The translations under genes and the position numbers were made by a program. A DNA stretch of 64,000 bases from an uncultured Ferrovum sp. Lineage in GTDB: Bacteria > Pseudomonadota > Gammaproteobacteria > Burkholderiales > Ferrovaceae. The notes below the pieces were generated by a model. That model made no database searches. It had not been told where the DNA came from and saw nothing but the letters and a program-made list of their open reading frames with translations. Shown one piece after another: positions 1 through 7,629 of this stretch (its first letter is position 1; every line of letters starts with the position of its first letter). The DNA is taken from the NCBI GenBank assembly GCA_903893215.1, contig CAITLJ010000013.1, positions 17,920 to 81,919 on the forward strand, written 5' to 3'.

Positions 1-478
1 GCTGGCGGACCAGTTTTATGTGTGTGCGGATCAAGGGTTGGGCAGGCTGCCTGCCGACTGCCGGCCGGGGATTACTGCAGCCCGCCGACTGTATGCCGGT
101 ATCGGCCATCGCCTGCGCATCGAAGGATGTGATGCGGTCAGCAGGCGCACTGTGCTGGGGCCTCTCGCCAAAATCGCTTGTCTGGTGCGCCCTGCACGGG
201 TGGCTGCCACGCCGGTGCAGCTTGCTTGGTGCGTCGCGGCGCTGGAGCGTTCGGCCGGCTTTTTGTTGCAGGCTTGTCCGCCGCCGGGTCTGCAGTCAGC
301 TTTGCGTCTGCCGCGCCGGCGGCAGACCAACGAGGGCAGGACCGCTGTCGCGCCAGCAGATCGCTGGATTGTCGGGGTGATTGACCTGTTCGAACGGCTG
401 GAGTTACGTGCGGCTGAACACCGCGCGACGGCAAGGTCTGGCGCGGCGGGGGATGCCCGGCTGGATTGGCACACATGA
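1..478 (+). CDS. crtB: phytoene synthase, 3' end only (partial at the window edge)
   Basis: The open frame enters from the left edge (frame starting at base 2) and ends at TGA 476-478, so only about 158 C-terminal residues are visible. The visible part has the CrtB C-terminal pattern: a CRPG-type segment (LPADCRPGI) followed by AARRLYAGIGHRL, then the helix containing VSRRTVLGP. Phytoene synthase condenses two geranylgeranyl diphosphates to phytoene, the first committed step of carotenoid synthesis. The substrate-binding Asp-rich motifs lie upstream of the window. The stop codon overlaps the start of the next gene by ATGA. The identity rests on this C-terminal pattern and on the adjacent crtC/D/E/F genes. 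Confidence 0.85.
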   Translation, partial: LADQFYVCADQGLGRLPADCRPGITAARRLYAGIGHRLRIEGCDAVSRRTVLGPLAKIACLVRPARVAATPVQLAWCVAALERSAGFLLQACPPPGLQSALRLPRRRQTNEGRTAVAPADRWIVGVIDLFERLELRAAEHRATARSGAAGDARLDWHT

Positions 479-663
479 GTCCATTTTTTGCCCGCAACGC
501 CGGCTTGATCGAGCTCACGCTGGTGGAAGGTATCGTGCTGCTGGTGGCTGTGCGTGAACTTTGGTCGGTGCGGCGCAGCCTGCGCAAGCCGCGCCCGGGG
601 GAGCAGTCCCGGTCGCCCGACGCCCCCGGGCCGCCTGGGGACGATCAGCGACCGGACAGATAG
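475..663 (+). CDS. small single-TM membrane protein coupled to crtB
   Basis: A 62-residue protein whose ATG overlaps the crtB stop (ATGA), implying translational coupling. Residues about 10-28 form one hydrophobic helix (LIELTLVEGIVLLVAV), followed by a basic stretch (RRSLRKPR) and a Pro/Gly/Asp-rich hydrophilic tail. This predicts an N-out/C-in inner-membrane anchor by the positive-inside rule. I do not recognise a named family. Its position at the end of the carotenoid operon suggests a role in pigment synthesis or assembly, but that is inference. A start 9 bases upstream (GTG at 466) is possible, but the coupled ATG is preferred. Confidence 0.6.
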   Translation: MSPFFARNAGLIELTLVEGIVLLVAVRELWSVRRSLRKPRPGEQSRSPDAPGPPGDDQRPDR

Positions 664-729
664 CTTGCCAGGCGGTCAGTTGCCTTTTCGGTGTTGTTGA
701 ACCAGCCCATGGTGGGGCCGATCGTTGGC

Positions 730-1695
730 TTAGCGGCTGCCGAAGCCGCGCAGCAGGCGCGCCGGCCATTCGCCTGAAGCCACGCGTGGCATGCGGAATG
801 GCAACAGGCATTGCACCCAGCGCTGCCTGAAGCGGTCCAGATCGAGGCTTTCGTGCATGACCAGGGTGGCGGGTCCGGTCTGCAGCAGTGACCGTGCGTA
901 AAACGGCGTGTCCTCAAGCGTGCGTACCACCCGGGTTGGTGTCGTTCCGAAACGACTGGCGCGTGTCACCTGCCATCCGGTGCTGGGCAAGGCTTCCCGT
1001 TGGCTGGCTGGCAGGCCAAGCGCGGGACCCTGGTTGGGTATGCGCAGGGCAAGCAGGGTTTGCCCGCCATCACGCAGATCCACGTCGTAGTGCACCTCGG
1101 TGCTGCCATCCGGCGCCGGATGGCGCGACCAGTGCCAGCGCCGGAAGGCCTTTTCCAGCGGTTCGTCGCCCGCATTGCTGTCCAGATAGGCCGAACCGGA
1201 CCAGCGCACGTCCGGCATGTCGAGGTTCAGATGCGCCCGGGTTGCGGGCGCAATCGGACCCCATTGATGCCGGCCGGCCGGGTCGAGCGCAAAGCACAGG
1301 TCCTCCCTGAACGGTCCGTCCAGGCGGAGCGTGCCGCGCAGCCGGCGTGGCCAGGGCGCGCAGCGCTCATCGATATCCACCACCAGTTGGTCCTGCTCCC
1401 AACGTAACGACGACGTGGCGATTCGCAAATGGTCCGCACTGGTATGCAGGTCCTCACGGCCGCGCTCAGTCAGCGCCCAGCGACCGCGATGACGCTGGTA
1501 AAGCGCTACATTCAGAGCGCAATGATTGCGCGGATCGGTGCTTGCCCTGCGACGCGCGTGGGCGTAATACGGCGAGAACACGCTGCCGATCATGGCGATG
1601 ATGGTCAGCCCATGCTGGCCATCGTCACTCACCACATCGATATACCACCAACGGTAACCGTCATGCGGTATCGGGCTGTCAAAGGCGCGCAGCAT
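730..1695 (-). CDS. crtC: carotenoid 1,2-hydratase (hydroxyneurosporene synthase)
   Basis: A 321-residue protein beginning MLRAFDSPIPHDGYRWWYID, a typical CrtC N-terminus, with later conserved segments such as FSPYYAHARRR and SGSAYLDSNAGDEPLEKAF. CrtC adds water across the 1,2 double bond of neurosporene or lycopene to give the tertiary 1-hydroxy end group of spheroidene and spirilloxanthin carotenoids. It follows crtD by 19 bases on the same strand, so the two are presumably co-transcribed from the crtD-crtE divergent promoter region. Its 3' end converges with the small coupled gene after crtB. The length (about 320 residues) fits shorter CrtC proteins. Confidence is high from both sequence and context. 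Confidence 0.92.
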   Translation of the reverse strand: MLRAFDSPIPHDGYRWWYIDVVSDDGQHGLTIIAMIGSVFSPYYAHARRRASTDPRNHCALNVALYQRHRGRWALTERGREDLHTSADHLRIATSSLRWEQDQLVVDIDERCAPWPRRLRGTLRLDGPFREDLCFALDPAGRHQWGPIAPATRAHLNLDMPDVRWSGSAYLDSNAGDEPLEKAFRRWHWSRHPAPDGSTEVHYDVDLRDGGQTLLALRIPNQGPALGLPASQREALPSTGWQVTRASRFGTTPTRVVRTLEDTPFYARSLLQTGPATLVMHESLDLDRFRQRWVQCLLPFRMPRVASGEWPARLLRGFGSR

Positions 1696-1714
1696 CAGAC
1701 GGCTAACCTGATGT

Positions 1715-3328
1715 TCAGTTGGACAGGGCGCCGCTGTCGCGACCCCGGTACGGGCTGCCGGAAGGCTGCGGGTGTGTCATGCGCCGGGTGGCCGTTGTGT
1801 GTTGACTGCCTTGGAGATCGGCGACTACGGCAGCGGCGGCGAGTCGACCTGAAATGGCCACCATCGGTACGCCTGGTCCCGGATGTACGCCGCCACCTGC
1901 AAGGTAAAGGCCGGGGAGGGCGCTGCGTGAGCCGGGACGCCGGAACGGGGCGGACCAGCCATGGCAGGCGGCCCCGTAAATCGAACCGCCACTGCCGGGA
2001 AAGCGGTTGGCAAAATCGCCGGGCCGGGTCTCGACTTCGGCTTCGATGTCCAGTCGCAGCCCACAGGTGTCGAGCAGGCGCAGCGCGGCATCGCGCGCGG
2101 CGGCGCAGGCGCCACCGTGCAGCCCTCGGCTTGGCTGGCCAGTTGCGTCCGTGCCCGGTGCAGGCGCATTGATGATGGCGAACAGTCGTTCGGCGGATGT
2201 GCTCCCCGCATCCAGCCGGCTGCCGCGATCCTGCGCGCACACATAGACGCTGGGGGCTTCCGGCAGACGTCCTTGATCAAAGATCTGGGTAAACTCGCGT
2301 CGGTAATTGTCGGAGAAAAATACCGTGTGGTGCGCGAGTTCGAAACCGGTCGGCCGCGCATGCCACGCATAGGTCAGTGCCGAAAGTGAGCCCTGGCGCG
2401 GTCGCCGGGCTGGCAGTGCCGACCGCACCGCAGGACCCAGCTGACCCAGTTCGAGGGCGCCTGGGTCGCCATTGAAGATGACCGATGCGGCTGGATGACG
2501 GGTACCGTCCTGACAGATCACCGCACTGGCGCGGCCATGCTGCACTTCAATTTCGCGGACCGCCTGGCCGTATTCGATATGCACGCCGTGACGCTGGGCG
2601 AGCGCGGCCAGCACGTGCGCCAGTTGTGTCATGCCGCCGCGGATCGCGCTCACCCCGGCCATCTCGACCTGGGCGATCAGCATCAGCACGGCAGGTGAGG
2701 CATAGGGCGAGGAGCCTACGTAAGTGGCATAACGCGCAAACAACTGTCGCAGGCGTGGATCTGCAAAATAATCGCCGAGCGCCGACCAGAGTGAACGCGT
2801 CGGGGTGCCGGCGCGCAGTCGCCAGGCCTGCAGCGGGCCCAACTGGGCAGCAAAGCGGAGCAGGCCCGGACGTTGCGCTTCCATGAAGCGCGCGCCCAAG
2901 CCCTCATGCAGTGCGCGCGCGGTCTGCACAAAACGGGCGAACTGGTCGCCGGCGCGCACGCCTGCGAACTCGGCAATTGCCTGACGTGAGCGCTCCGGGT
3001 CGGCGTGCAGGTCCAGACGGCTGCCGTCTGCCCAGGCATGGCGCGCCAGCACATCGAGCGGGTCAAGGGTGAGGTGTTGGTCCATGCGCTCGCCCAGCGC
3101 CTCGAACAGCCCCTCGAACACATGCGGCAGGGTCATCACGGTGGGGCCAGCGTCCACTGCATGGCCGCCCGGGGTTGCCACCCGCATCCGGCCGCCGGGC
3201 ACGTCTGCCGCTTCCAGCACGGTGACCGCCTGACCGGCGGCGGCCAGCGACAAGGCGGCCGCCAGGCCGCCGATGCCCGCGCCAACCACAATGACAGGAT
3301 GTTCGCGGCGTGTGGCGCTGATCTTCAT
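1715..3328 (-). CDS. crtD: hydroxyneurosporene / methoxyneurosporene 3,4-desaturase
   Basis: A 537-residue FAD-dependent carotenoid desaturase of the CrtI/CrtD family. The N-terminal dinucleotide-binding motif GAGIGG lies at residues 16-21, followed by an acidic strand end (VLEAADVPGGR), and the segment DAGPTVMTLPHVFE is characteristic of CrtD. The C-terminal FAD-binding motif is visible as GLYLAGGGVHPGPGVPMVAISGR. CrtD introduces the 3,4 double bond into the hydroxylated or methoxylated end of the linear carotenoid, acting with CrtC and CrtF at the inner membrane. It is divergent from crtE across an 84-base region with a PpsR/CrtJ-type palindrome. The CrtD rather than CrtI assignment rests on that segment and on gene order; the family resemblance is otherwise strong. 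Confidence 0.92.
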   Translation of the reverse strand: MKISATRREHPVIVVGAGIGGLAAALSLAAAGQAVTVLEAADVPGGRMRVATPGGHAVDAGPTVMTLPHVFEGLFEALGERMDQHLTLDPLDVLARHAWADGSRLDLHADPERSRQAIAEFAGVRAGDQFARFVQTARALHEGLGARFMEAQRPGLLRFAAQLGPLQAWRLRAGTPTRSLWSALGDYFADPRLRQLFARYATYVGSSPYASPAVLMLIAQVEMAGVSAIRGGMTQLAHVLAALAQRHGVHIEYGQAVREIEVQHGRASAVICQDGTRHPAASVIFNGDPGALELGQLGPAVRSALPARRPRQGSLSALTYAWHARPTGFELAHHTVFFSDNYRREFTQIFDQGRLPEAPSVYVCAQDRGSRLDAGSTSAERLFAIINAPAPGTDATGQPSRGLHGGACAAARDAALRLLDTCGLRLDIEAEVETRPGDFANRFPGSGGSIYGAACHGWSAPFRRPGSRSALPGLYLAGGGVHPGPGVPMVAISGRLAAAAVVADLQGSQHTTATRRMTHPQPSGSPYRGRDSGALSN

Positions 3329-3334
3329 GTCGTG

Positions 3335-3364
3335 TTGACCTGACGGTTAAGTGGTGTCTATATT
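3335..3364 (+). promoter_or_regulatory. predicted sigma-70 promoter for crtE-crtF
   Basis: TTGACC (3335-3340) and TATATT (3359-3364) are separated by 18 bases, each matching the consensus hexamer at five of six positions. The start codon of crtE lies 48 bases downstream of the -10. The -10 falls inside the palindrome at 3354-3373, the arrangement expected for repression by a PpsR/CrtJ-type factor. Confidence 0.6.
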
Positions 3365-3373
3365 ACATGACAC
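3354..3373. promoter_or_regulatory. PpsR/CrtJ-type operator between crtD and crtE
   Basis: The sequence reads GTGTC, ten bases, GACAC: perfect inverted arms containing the TGT-N12-ACA core (3355-3372). This is the established recognition pattern of PpsR/CrtJ, the aerobic repressor of photosynthesis genes. It covers the predicted crtE -10 and sits in the divergent crtD/crtE region, so it could control both directions. A second site with the same arms lies upstream of bchC. Confidence 0.8.
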
Positions 3374-3412
3374 AAACCCTGTCGTCATCCATCACTTTCG
3401 GAGAGAGCTGCC

Positions 3413-4282
3413 ATGGAAGCTGCCGCACTGGTTGAACGTTCCCTGCTCAACGCGCTGGCCTTTGCCGAGTCTGGCAATCCGCCGTCGGGTCTTGCCGACG
3501 CCATGCGCTGCGCGGTGCTGCCTGGTGGGGCATGGGTGCGCCCGCGCCTGTGTCTTGCGGTGGCGCGTGCCTGTGGTGCGCCCGAGCTTGCGGTGGCGGA
3601 GGGCGCGGCGGCGGCGGTCGAACTGCTGCACTGTGCCTCGCTGGTCCATGACGACCTGCCGTGCTTTGATGATGCCAGCCTGCGCCGAGGTCGACCCTCC
3701 GTGCACCGTCTGTATGGTGAGCGTCTGGCGGTCCTGGCTGGCGATGCCTTGATCGTGCTCGCCTTTCAGCATCTGGCGCGCAGCGCAGCCACCCGGCCAG
3801 CCTTGTTGCCCGGGTTGATCCTTACCCTCGGGCGTGCTGTGGGCATGCCAAGCGGCATCGTTGCGGGGCAGGCCTGGGAATGCGAGCCGGCCATTGATAC
3901 TGCGGAATATCAGCGTTGCAAGACCGGCGCCCTGTTTGCCGGTGCCGCAGAACTTGGTGCCGCTGCGGCCGGCGCCGACCCGGCGCCCTGGCGTCGCATG
4001 GGCGAATTGCTCGGGGCCTGTTATCAGGTGGCGGATGACATTGCCGATGCGGCCGGTGATCTGGCGCAGATCGGCAAGCCGACCGGGCGAGATGCAGCGC
4101 TCGGGCGGCCGAGTATGGTCGGCGATCATGGGCTGAACGGCGCTCTCGCGCATTTCCGCGAACTGCTCGAGGACTGTGCCAGCGCGGTGCCGCAGTGTCC
4201 GGGGCGGGCTCCGCTGCAGGCGCAGTTGCGTGTGGAAGCGATGCGTCTGATGCCGGAAACGCTGCGCTCGGTGGCAGCCTGA
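3413..4282 (+). CDS. crtE: geranylgeranyl diphosphate synthase
   Basis: A 289-residue trans-prenyltransferase. The first Asp-rich motif is DDLPCFDD at residues 80-87 (long form DDx4DD, as in bacterial short-chain synthases) and the second is DDIAD at 208-212 in the context CYQVADDIADAAGD. Between them lies RRGRPSVHR, the conserved segment after the first motif. It condenses isopentenyl with farnesyl diphosphate to the C20 precursor for phytoene and for the bacteriochlorophyll tail. A GGAGAG ribosome-binding site precedes the ATG. It is followed after 13 bases by crtF and appears to start the crtEF-bchCXYZ-pufBALMC superoperon. Other isoprenyl synthases (IspA) share the fold; the context decides for CrtE. 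Confidence 0.93.
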   Translation: MEAAALVERSLLNALAFAESGNPPSGLADAMRCAVLPGGAWVRPRLCLAVARACGAPELAVAEGAAAAVELLHCASLVHDDLPCFDDASLRRGRPSVHRLYGERLAVLAGDALIVLAFQHLARSAATRPALLPGLILTLGRAVGMPSGIVAGQAWECEPAIDTAEYQRCKTGALFAGAAELGAAAAGADPAPWRRMGELLGACYQVADDIADAAGDLAQIGKPTGRDAALGRPSMVGDHGLNGALAHFRELLEDCASAVPQCPGRAPLQAQLRVEAMRLMPETLRSVAA

Positions 4283-4295
4283 GCGGAGCGCCGGC

Positions 4296-5444
4296 GTGCG
4301 CCTGGCCCCGGTCCTGAGTTCGGCGTATCTGGGCTGGCGCGACCGTCTTGCCGGCAATGCCGCCTTCCGGCGCTGGGCGGGCCGCTTTCCGCTGACCCGC
4401 TGGATTGCACGACGGCACGCGCGCGCACTGTTCGACCTGAACGCAGGTTTTGTTTACAGCCAGGTGCTGCAGGCCTGCGTGCAACTGGATCTCTTCGCGC
4501 CGCTCGCCAAGGGCGCGCAGGGCACCGCGGCGCTCGCCCTGCATTGCCGTCTTTCGCCTGAGCGCGTTCTGGTGCTGTTGCGCGCCGCGGCCGCACTGCG
4601 CCTGATCGCTCCGGCGGGTCCGGATCGCTTCCGGCTGGGAGCGCTAGGCGCGGCCTTGCTCGATAACCCCGCCGTGCTTGGCATGGTGCGCCACCACGCG
4701 CTGTTCTACCGGGACCTGCTGGACCCGGTGCAGCTGCTGGCTTCCGGCGGGCCTGGGCAACTGGCGGAATATTGGGCGTATGTCGGCACGTCACCGGATA
4801 ACGCGGGACCGGCGGCGGCCCGGGTAGCCGACTATTCCGCCTTGATGAGTGCATCGCAGTCGCTGGTGGCGGATCAGATCCTCGATGCGTATTCCATGGC
4901 CCCACACCGGATGCTGCTCGATGTCGGTGGCGGCGAAGGTGTGTTCGCGCGCGCTGCCTTGCAGCGTCACCCACGCTTGCAGGCGAGCGTGTTTGACCTG
5001 CCCGCCGTGGCGGCGCGGGTGGCGATGGCGCCCGGCGCCGCTGCGCTCGCAACGCGCCTGCGCGGCATCGGTGGCGACTTCCGTGCCGGGCCACTGCCGG
5101 CCGGTGCCGACCTGATCACCCTGGTGCGCGTGTTGCATGACCATGACGACGACGTGGTGCGCGCCGTGTTGCGCGCCGCCCGGCAGGCCTTGCCGCCAGG
5201 TGGCGTGTTGCTTGTAGCCGAGCCGTTGGCCGAAACGCCGGGTGCCGAACCGATGGGCCATGCCTACTTCGGGCTGTATTTTCTGGCGATGGGGAGTGGT
5301 CGGCCGCGCAGTTTCGCCGTGTATCGCGACCTGCTCGCCGAGGCCGGTTTCACCCGCGTGCGGCAGCGCCGTACGGCAATCCCGTTGCAGTGTTCGCTGA
5401 TCGAGGCGCACGTGGGTGATCGGGGTGATGTCACCTTTGGCTGA
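4296..5444 (+). CDS. crtF: hydroxyneurosporene O-methyltransferase (demethylspheroidene O-methyltransferase)
   Basis: A 382-residue class I SAM-dependent O-methyltransferase starting with GTG behind a GGAG site. An N-terminal winged-helix dimerisation-type region (residues about 50-125) precedes the SAM-binding motif LLDVGGGEG at 208-216. The ITLVRVLHDHDDD segment supplies the catalytic His/Asp region usual in this family. CrtF methylates the 1-hydroxy group made by CrtC, giving methoxy carotenoids of the spheroidene/spirilloxanthin type. It follows crtE closely and its stop codon sits inside a 17-base palindrome (5441-5457). Identity is well supported by both sequence and gene order. Confidence 0.92.
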   Translation: MRLAPVLSSAYLGWRDRLAGNAAFRRWAGRFPLTRWIARRHARALFDLNAGFVYSQVLQACVQLDLFAPLAKGAQGTAALALHCRLSPERVLVLLRAAAALRLIAPAGPDRFRLGALGAALLDNPAVLGMVRHHALFYRDLLDPVQLLASGGPGQLAEYWAYVGTSPDNAGPAAARVADYSALMSASQSLVADQILDAYSMAPHRMLLDVGGGEGVFARAALQRHPRLQASVFDLPAVAARVAMAPGAAALATRLRGIGGDFRAGPLPAGADLITLVRVLHDHDDDVVRAVLRAARQALPPGGVLLVAEPLAETPGAEPMGHAYFGLYFLAMGSGRPRSFAVYRDLLAEAGFTRVRQRRTAIPLQCSLIEAHVGDRGDVTFG

Positions 5445-5457
5445 CAATATATGTCAG
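5441..5457. repeat. perfect palindrome CTGACA-ATATA-TGTCAG across the crtF stop codon
   Basis: Six-base arms flank the spacer ATATA. The crtF TGA (5442-5444) lies in the left arm. The half-sites are the inverse orientation of the PpsR TGT...ACA pattern, and the AT-rich loop without a T-run argues against an intrinsic terminator. It ends 27 bases before the bchC operator and may be an additional regulator site. Function unknown. Confidence 0.5.
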
Positions 5458-5484
5458 AAGAAAATGACTTTCGCGTTAAAAAAA

Positions 5485-5504
5485 GTGTCTTTCGAGATTG
5501 ACAC
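5485..5504. promoter_or_regulatory. PpsR/CrtJ-type operator upstream of bchC
   Basis: GTGTC, ten bases, GACAC, with the TGT-N12-ACA core at 5486-5503. The right arm overlaps the predicted -35 TTGACA of bchC, the same geometry described for bchC promoters in Rhodobacter. The arms are identical to the crtD/crtE site. Confidence 0.82.
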
Positions 5505-5525
5505 TTGCTTGCGTCCGAGTAAACT
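5498..5525 (+). promoter_or_regulatory. predicted sigma-70 promoter of bchC
   Basis: A consensus -35 TTGACA (5498-5503) is followed after 16 bases by TAAACT (5520-5525). Transcription would leave an untranslated leader of roughly 85-90 bases before the bchC ATG at 5620. The -35 is buried in the PpsR/CrtJ-type palindrome, so repression by competition with RNA polymerase is the expected mode. Confidence 0.65.
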
Positions 5526-5619
5526 AAAAGTATGGAGTGATCGGGAGAGCGGCAAACGCCACCGGACAACAAGGGGCAGTCTGCAACAAGCGGACAACCC
5601 AACTGGGGAGAGAGAGTTG

Positions 5620-6573
5620 ATGCATACCTTGGCGGTCGTGATCGAGGCACCCGAAGCGCTGACCTTGCAGTACCTGCCGCTCAACGAGGCCGGCGAGGAT
5701 GACCTGCTGGTTCAGGTGGCATATAGCGGCATCAGCACCGGCACCGAGCGTCTGCTATGGTCCGGGCGCATGCCCCCATTCCCTGGTCTGGCGTATCCGC
5801 TGGTTCCCGGCTACGAGTCGGTCGGTACCGTGCTGCGTGCCGGCCCCGCCACCAGTTTCAAGGCAGGTGAGCAGGTATTTGTACCCGGCGCACGTTGCTT
5901 CGGCGAAGTGCGCGGCCTGTTCGGCGGGGCAGCCAGTCATCTGGTCACGGCGGCCGCCCGGGTGGCGCGCATCCCCACCTCGCTGGAACAGCAGGGTCAA
6001 CAGGAACAGGGCGTGTTGCTAGCGCTGGCTGCCACTGCCTGGCATGCCGTGATGGTGGGCGCTCCCGGACTGCCCGACCTGGTGATCGGGCATGGTGTGC
6101 TCGGTCGGTTGGTGGCGCGCGTCATTCAGGCTTTGGGCGGCGAACCTACCGTGTGGGAGAGCAACCCGCAGCGCAGCGATGCCGGAGGGGCCTACCGGGT
6201 TACCACCCCGGAGGAGGATGCGCGCAAGGATTACCGCTGCATCGTCGATGTCAGCGGCGATGACCAGATACTGGACAGTCTCGTGATGCGTCTTGGTCGC
6301 GGTGGCTCGGTGGTGCTGGCCGGTTTTTATGCAGGACGGCTCGGTTTCAGCTTTCCGCCAGCGTTCATGCGCGAGGTCAATTTGCGGATTGCCGCCGAAT
6401 GGGTGCAGTCGGACCTGCAGGCGGTACTGGATCTGGTGGCCGATGGTCGCCTGTCGCTCGACGGTCTGATCACCCACCGTGAACCGGCACAGCACGCCGG
6501 CAATGCCTATCGCACCGCATTCAGCGATCCCCGCTGTCTGAAAATGATCCTTGATTGGAGAGCCGCCGCATGA
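5620..6573 (+). CDS. bchC: bacteriochlorophyllide C-31 hydroxy dehydrogenase (3-hydroxyethyl bacteriochlorophyllide a dehydrogenase)
   Basis: A 317-residue MDR-type (zinc-free) oxidoreductase. The N-terminal GroES-like region shows YSGISTGTERLLWSGRMP and FPGLAYPLVPGYESVGTV, typical of BchC, and the nucleotide-binding segment includes DLVIGHGVLGRLVARVI. It oxidises the 3-hydroxyethyl group to acetyl late in bacteriochlorophyll a synthesis. The frame is open further upstream (to 5416), but the ATG at 5620 is chosen because it gives the family length, lies behind a GGGGAGAG site and is downstream of the predicted promoter. The stop overlaps the bchX start (ATGA). Confidence 0.94.
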   Translation: MHTLAVVIEAPEALTLQYLPLNEAGEDDLLVQVAYSGISTGTERLLWSGRMPPFPGLAYPLVPGYESVGTVLRAGPATSFKAGEQVFVPGARCFGEVRGLFGGAASHLVTAAARVARIPTSLEQQGQQEQGVLLALAATAWHAVMVGAPGLPDLVIGHGVLGRLVARVIQALGGEPTVWESNPQRSDAGGAYRVTTPEEDARKDYRCIVDVSGDDQILDSLVMRLGRGGSVVLAGFYAGRLGFSFPPAFMREVNLRIAAEWVQSDLQAVLDLVADGRLSLDGLITHREPAQHAGNAYRTAFSDPRCLKMILDWRAAA

Positions 6574-7619
6574 GCACCAATGTGATGACGCAAGTGAAGT
6601 CGCCCCAGACCCAGACGACCGGGCAGGCCCAGCCTGTGCTGCAGGTGATGAAGCAGGTGTTGCGCGACGAAGCGGCAGTCGACCCCGATCTGCCTTCCAC
6701 TGGCGAAGTCGCCAGCAAGACCCAGGTGATCGCGATTTACGGCAAGGGAGGCATTGGCAAGAGTTTCACGCTGGCCAACCTCTCCTACATGATGGCGCAG
6801 CAGGGTAAGCGGGTGCTGCTGATCGGTTGCGACCCCAAATCTGACACCACCTCGCTGCTGTTCGGCGGGCGGGCCTGTCCCACGATCATCGAAACGTCGG
6901 CACGCAAGAAGCTGGAAGGCGCAGCGGTGGAAATCGGCGACGTGTGCTTCATCCGCGACGGCGTGTTCGCCATGGAATTGGGTGGGCCCGAAGTGGGGCG
7001 CGGCTGCGGTGGTCGCGGCATCATCCACGGCTTTGAACTGCTCGAAAAGCTGGGCTTTCACGAGTGGGGTTTTGACTACGTGCTGCTCGACTTCCTTGGT
7101 GACGTGGTCTGCGGCGGTTTTGGATTGCCGATCGCGCGTGACATGTGCCAGAAGGTGATCGTGGTGGGGTCGAACGACCTGCAGTCGCTTTACGTGGCCA
7201 ATAACGTGTGCTCGGCGGTGGAGTATTTCCGCAAGCTCGGCGGTAACGTTGGGGTGGCTGGTCTGGTGATCAACAAGGACGACGGCACCGGCGAGGCCCA
7301 GGCCTTTGCTGACGCAGCGGGCATTCCGGTGCTGGCGGCCATTCCGTCCGACGAGGATATCCGCCGCAAGAGTGCCAACTACGAAATCGTTGGCACGCAG
7401 GACAGTGTCTGGGGCCCGCTGTTTGCCGGCCTGGCCCAGCAGGTGGCCGACGCGCCGCCCCTGCGGCCCACCCCGCTTAGCCAGGACGGTCTGCTTGGCC
7501 TGTTCAAGGGAGAGGCGGTCGGGCGCGGCGTGGTGCTGCAACCGGCGACGCCTGCGGACATGCGCGGCAAGGACGTGGTCGAGACGCCCTCGCTCGAAGT
7601 CATCTACGACGACGCCTGA
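6570..7619 (+). CDS. bchX: chlorophyllide a reductase, iron protein subunit
   Basis: A 349-residue nitrogenase Fe-protein homologue. The P-loop GKGGIGKS is at residues 58-65, followed by LLIGCDPKSDTTSLL; the cysteines that would bridge the [4Fe-4S] cluster between subunits lie in GRGCGGRGI and DVVCGGFG. BchX is the ATP-driven electron donor to BchY/BchZ, which reduce ring B of chlorophyllide a. The ATG at 6570 overlaps the bchC stop; an in-frame TTG at 6555 would add five residues and is less likely. A residue block of about 50 before the P-loop is longer than in NifH, as is normal for BchX. Confidence 0.95.
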   Translation: MSTNVMTQVKSPQTQTTGQAQPVLQVMKQVLRDEAAVDPDLPSTGEVASKTQVIAIYGKGGIGKSFTLANLSYMMAQQGKRVLLIGCDPKSDTTSLLFGGRACPTIIETSARKKLEGAAVEIGDVCFIRDGVFAMELGGPEVGRGCGGRGIIHGFELLEKLGFHEWGFDYVLLDFLGDVVCGGFGLPIARDMCQKVIVVGSNDLQSLYVANNVCSAVEYFRKLGGNVGVAGLVINKDDGTGEAQAFADAAGIPVLAAIPSDEDIRRKSANYEIVGTQDSVWGPLFAGLAQQVADAPPLRPTPLSQDGLLGLFKGEAVGRGVVLQPATPADMRGKDVVETPSLEVIYDDA

Positions 7620-7629
7620 GGATCCGCCC

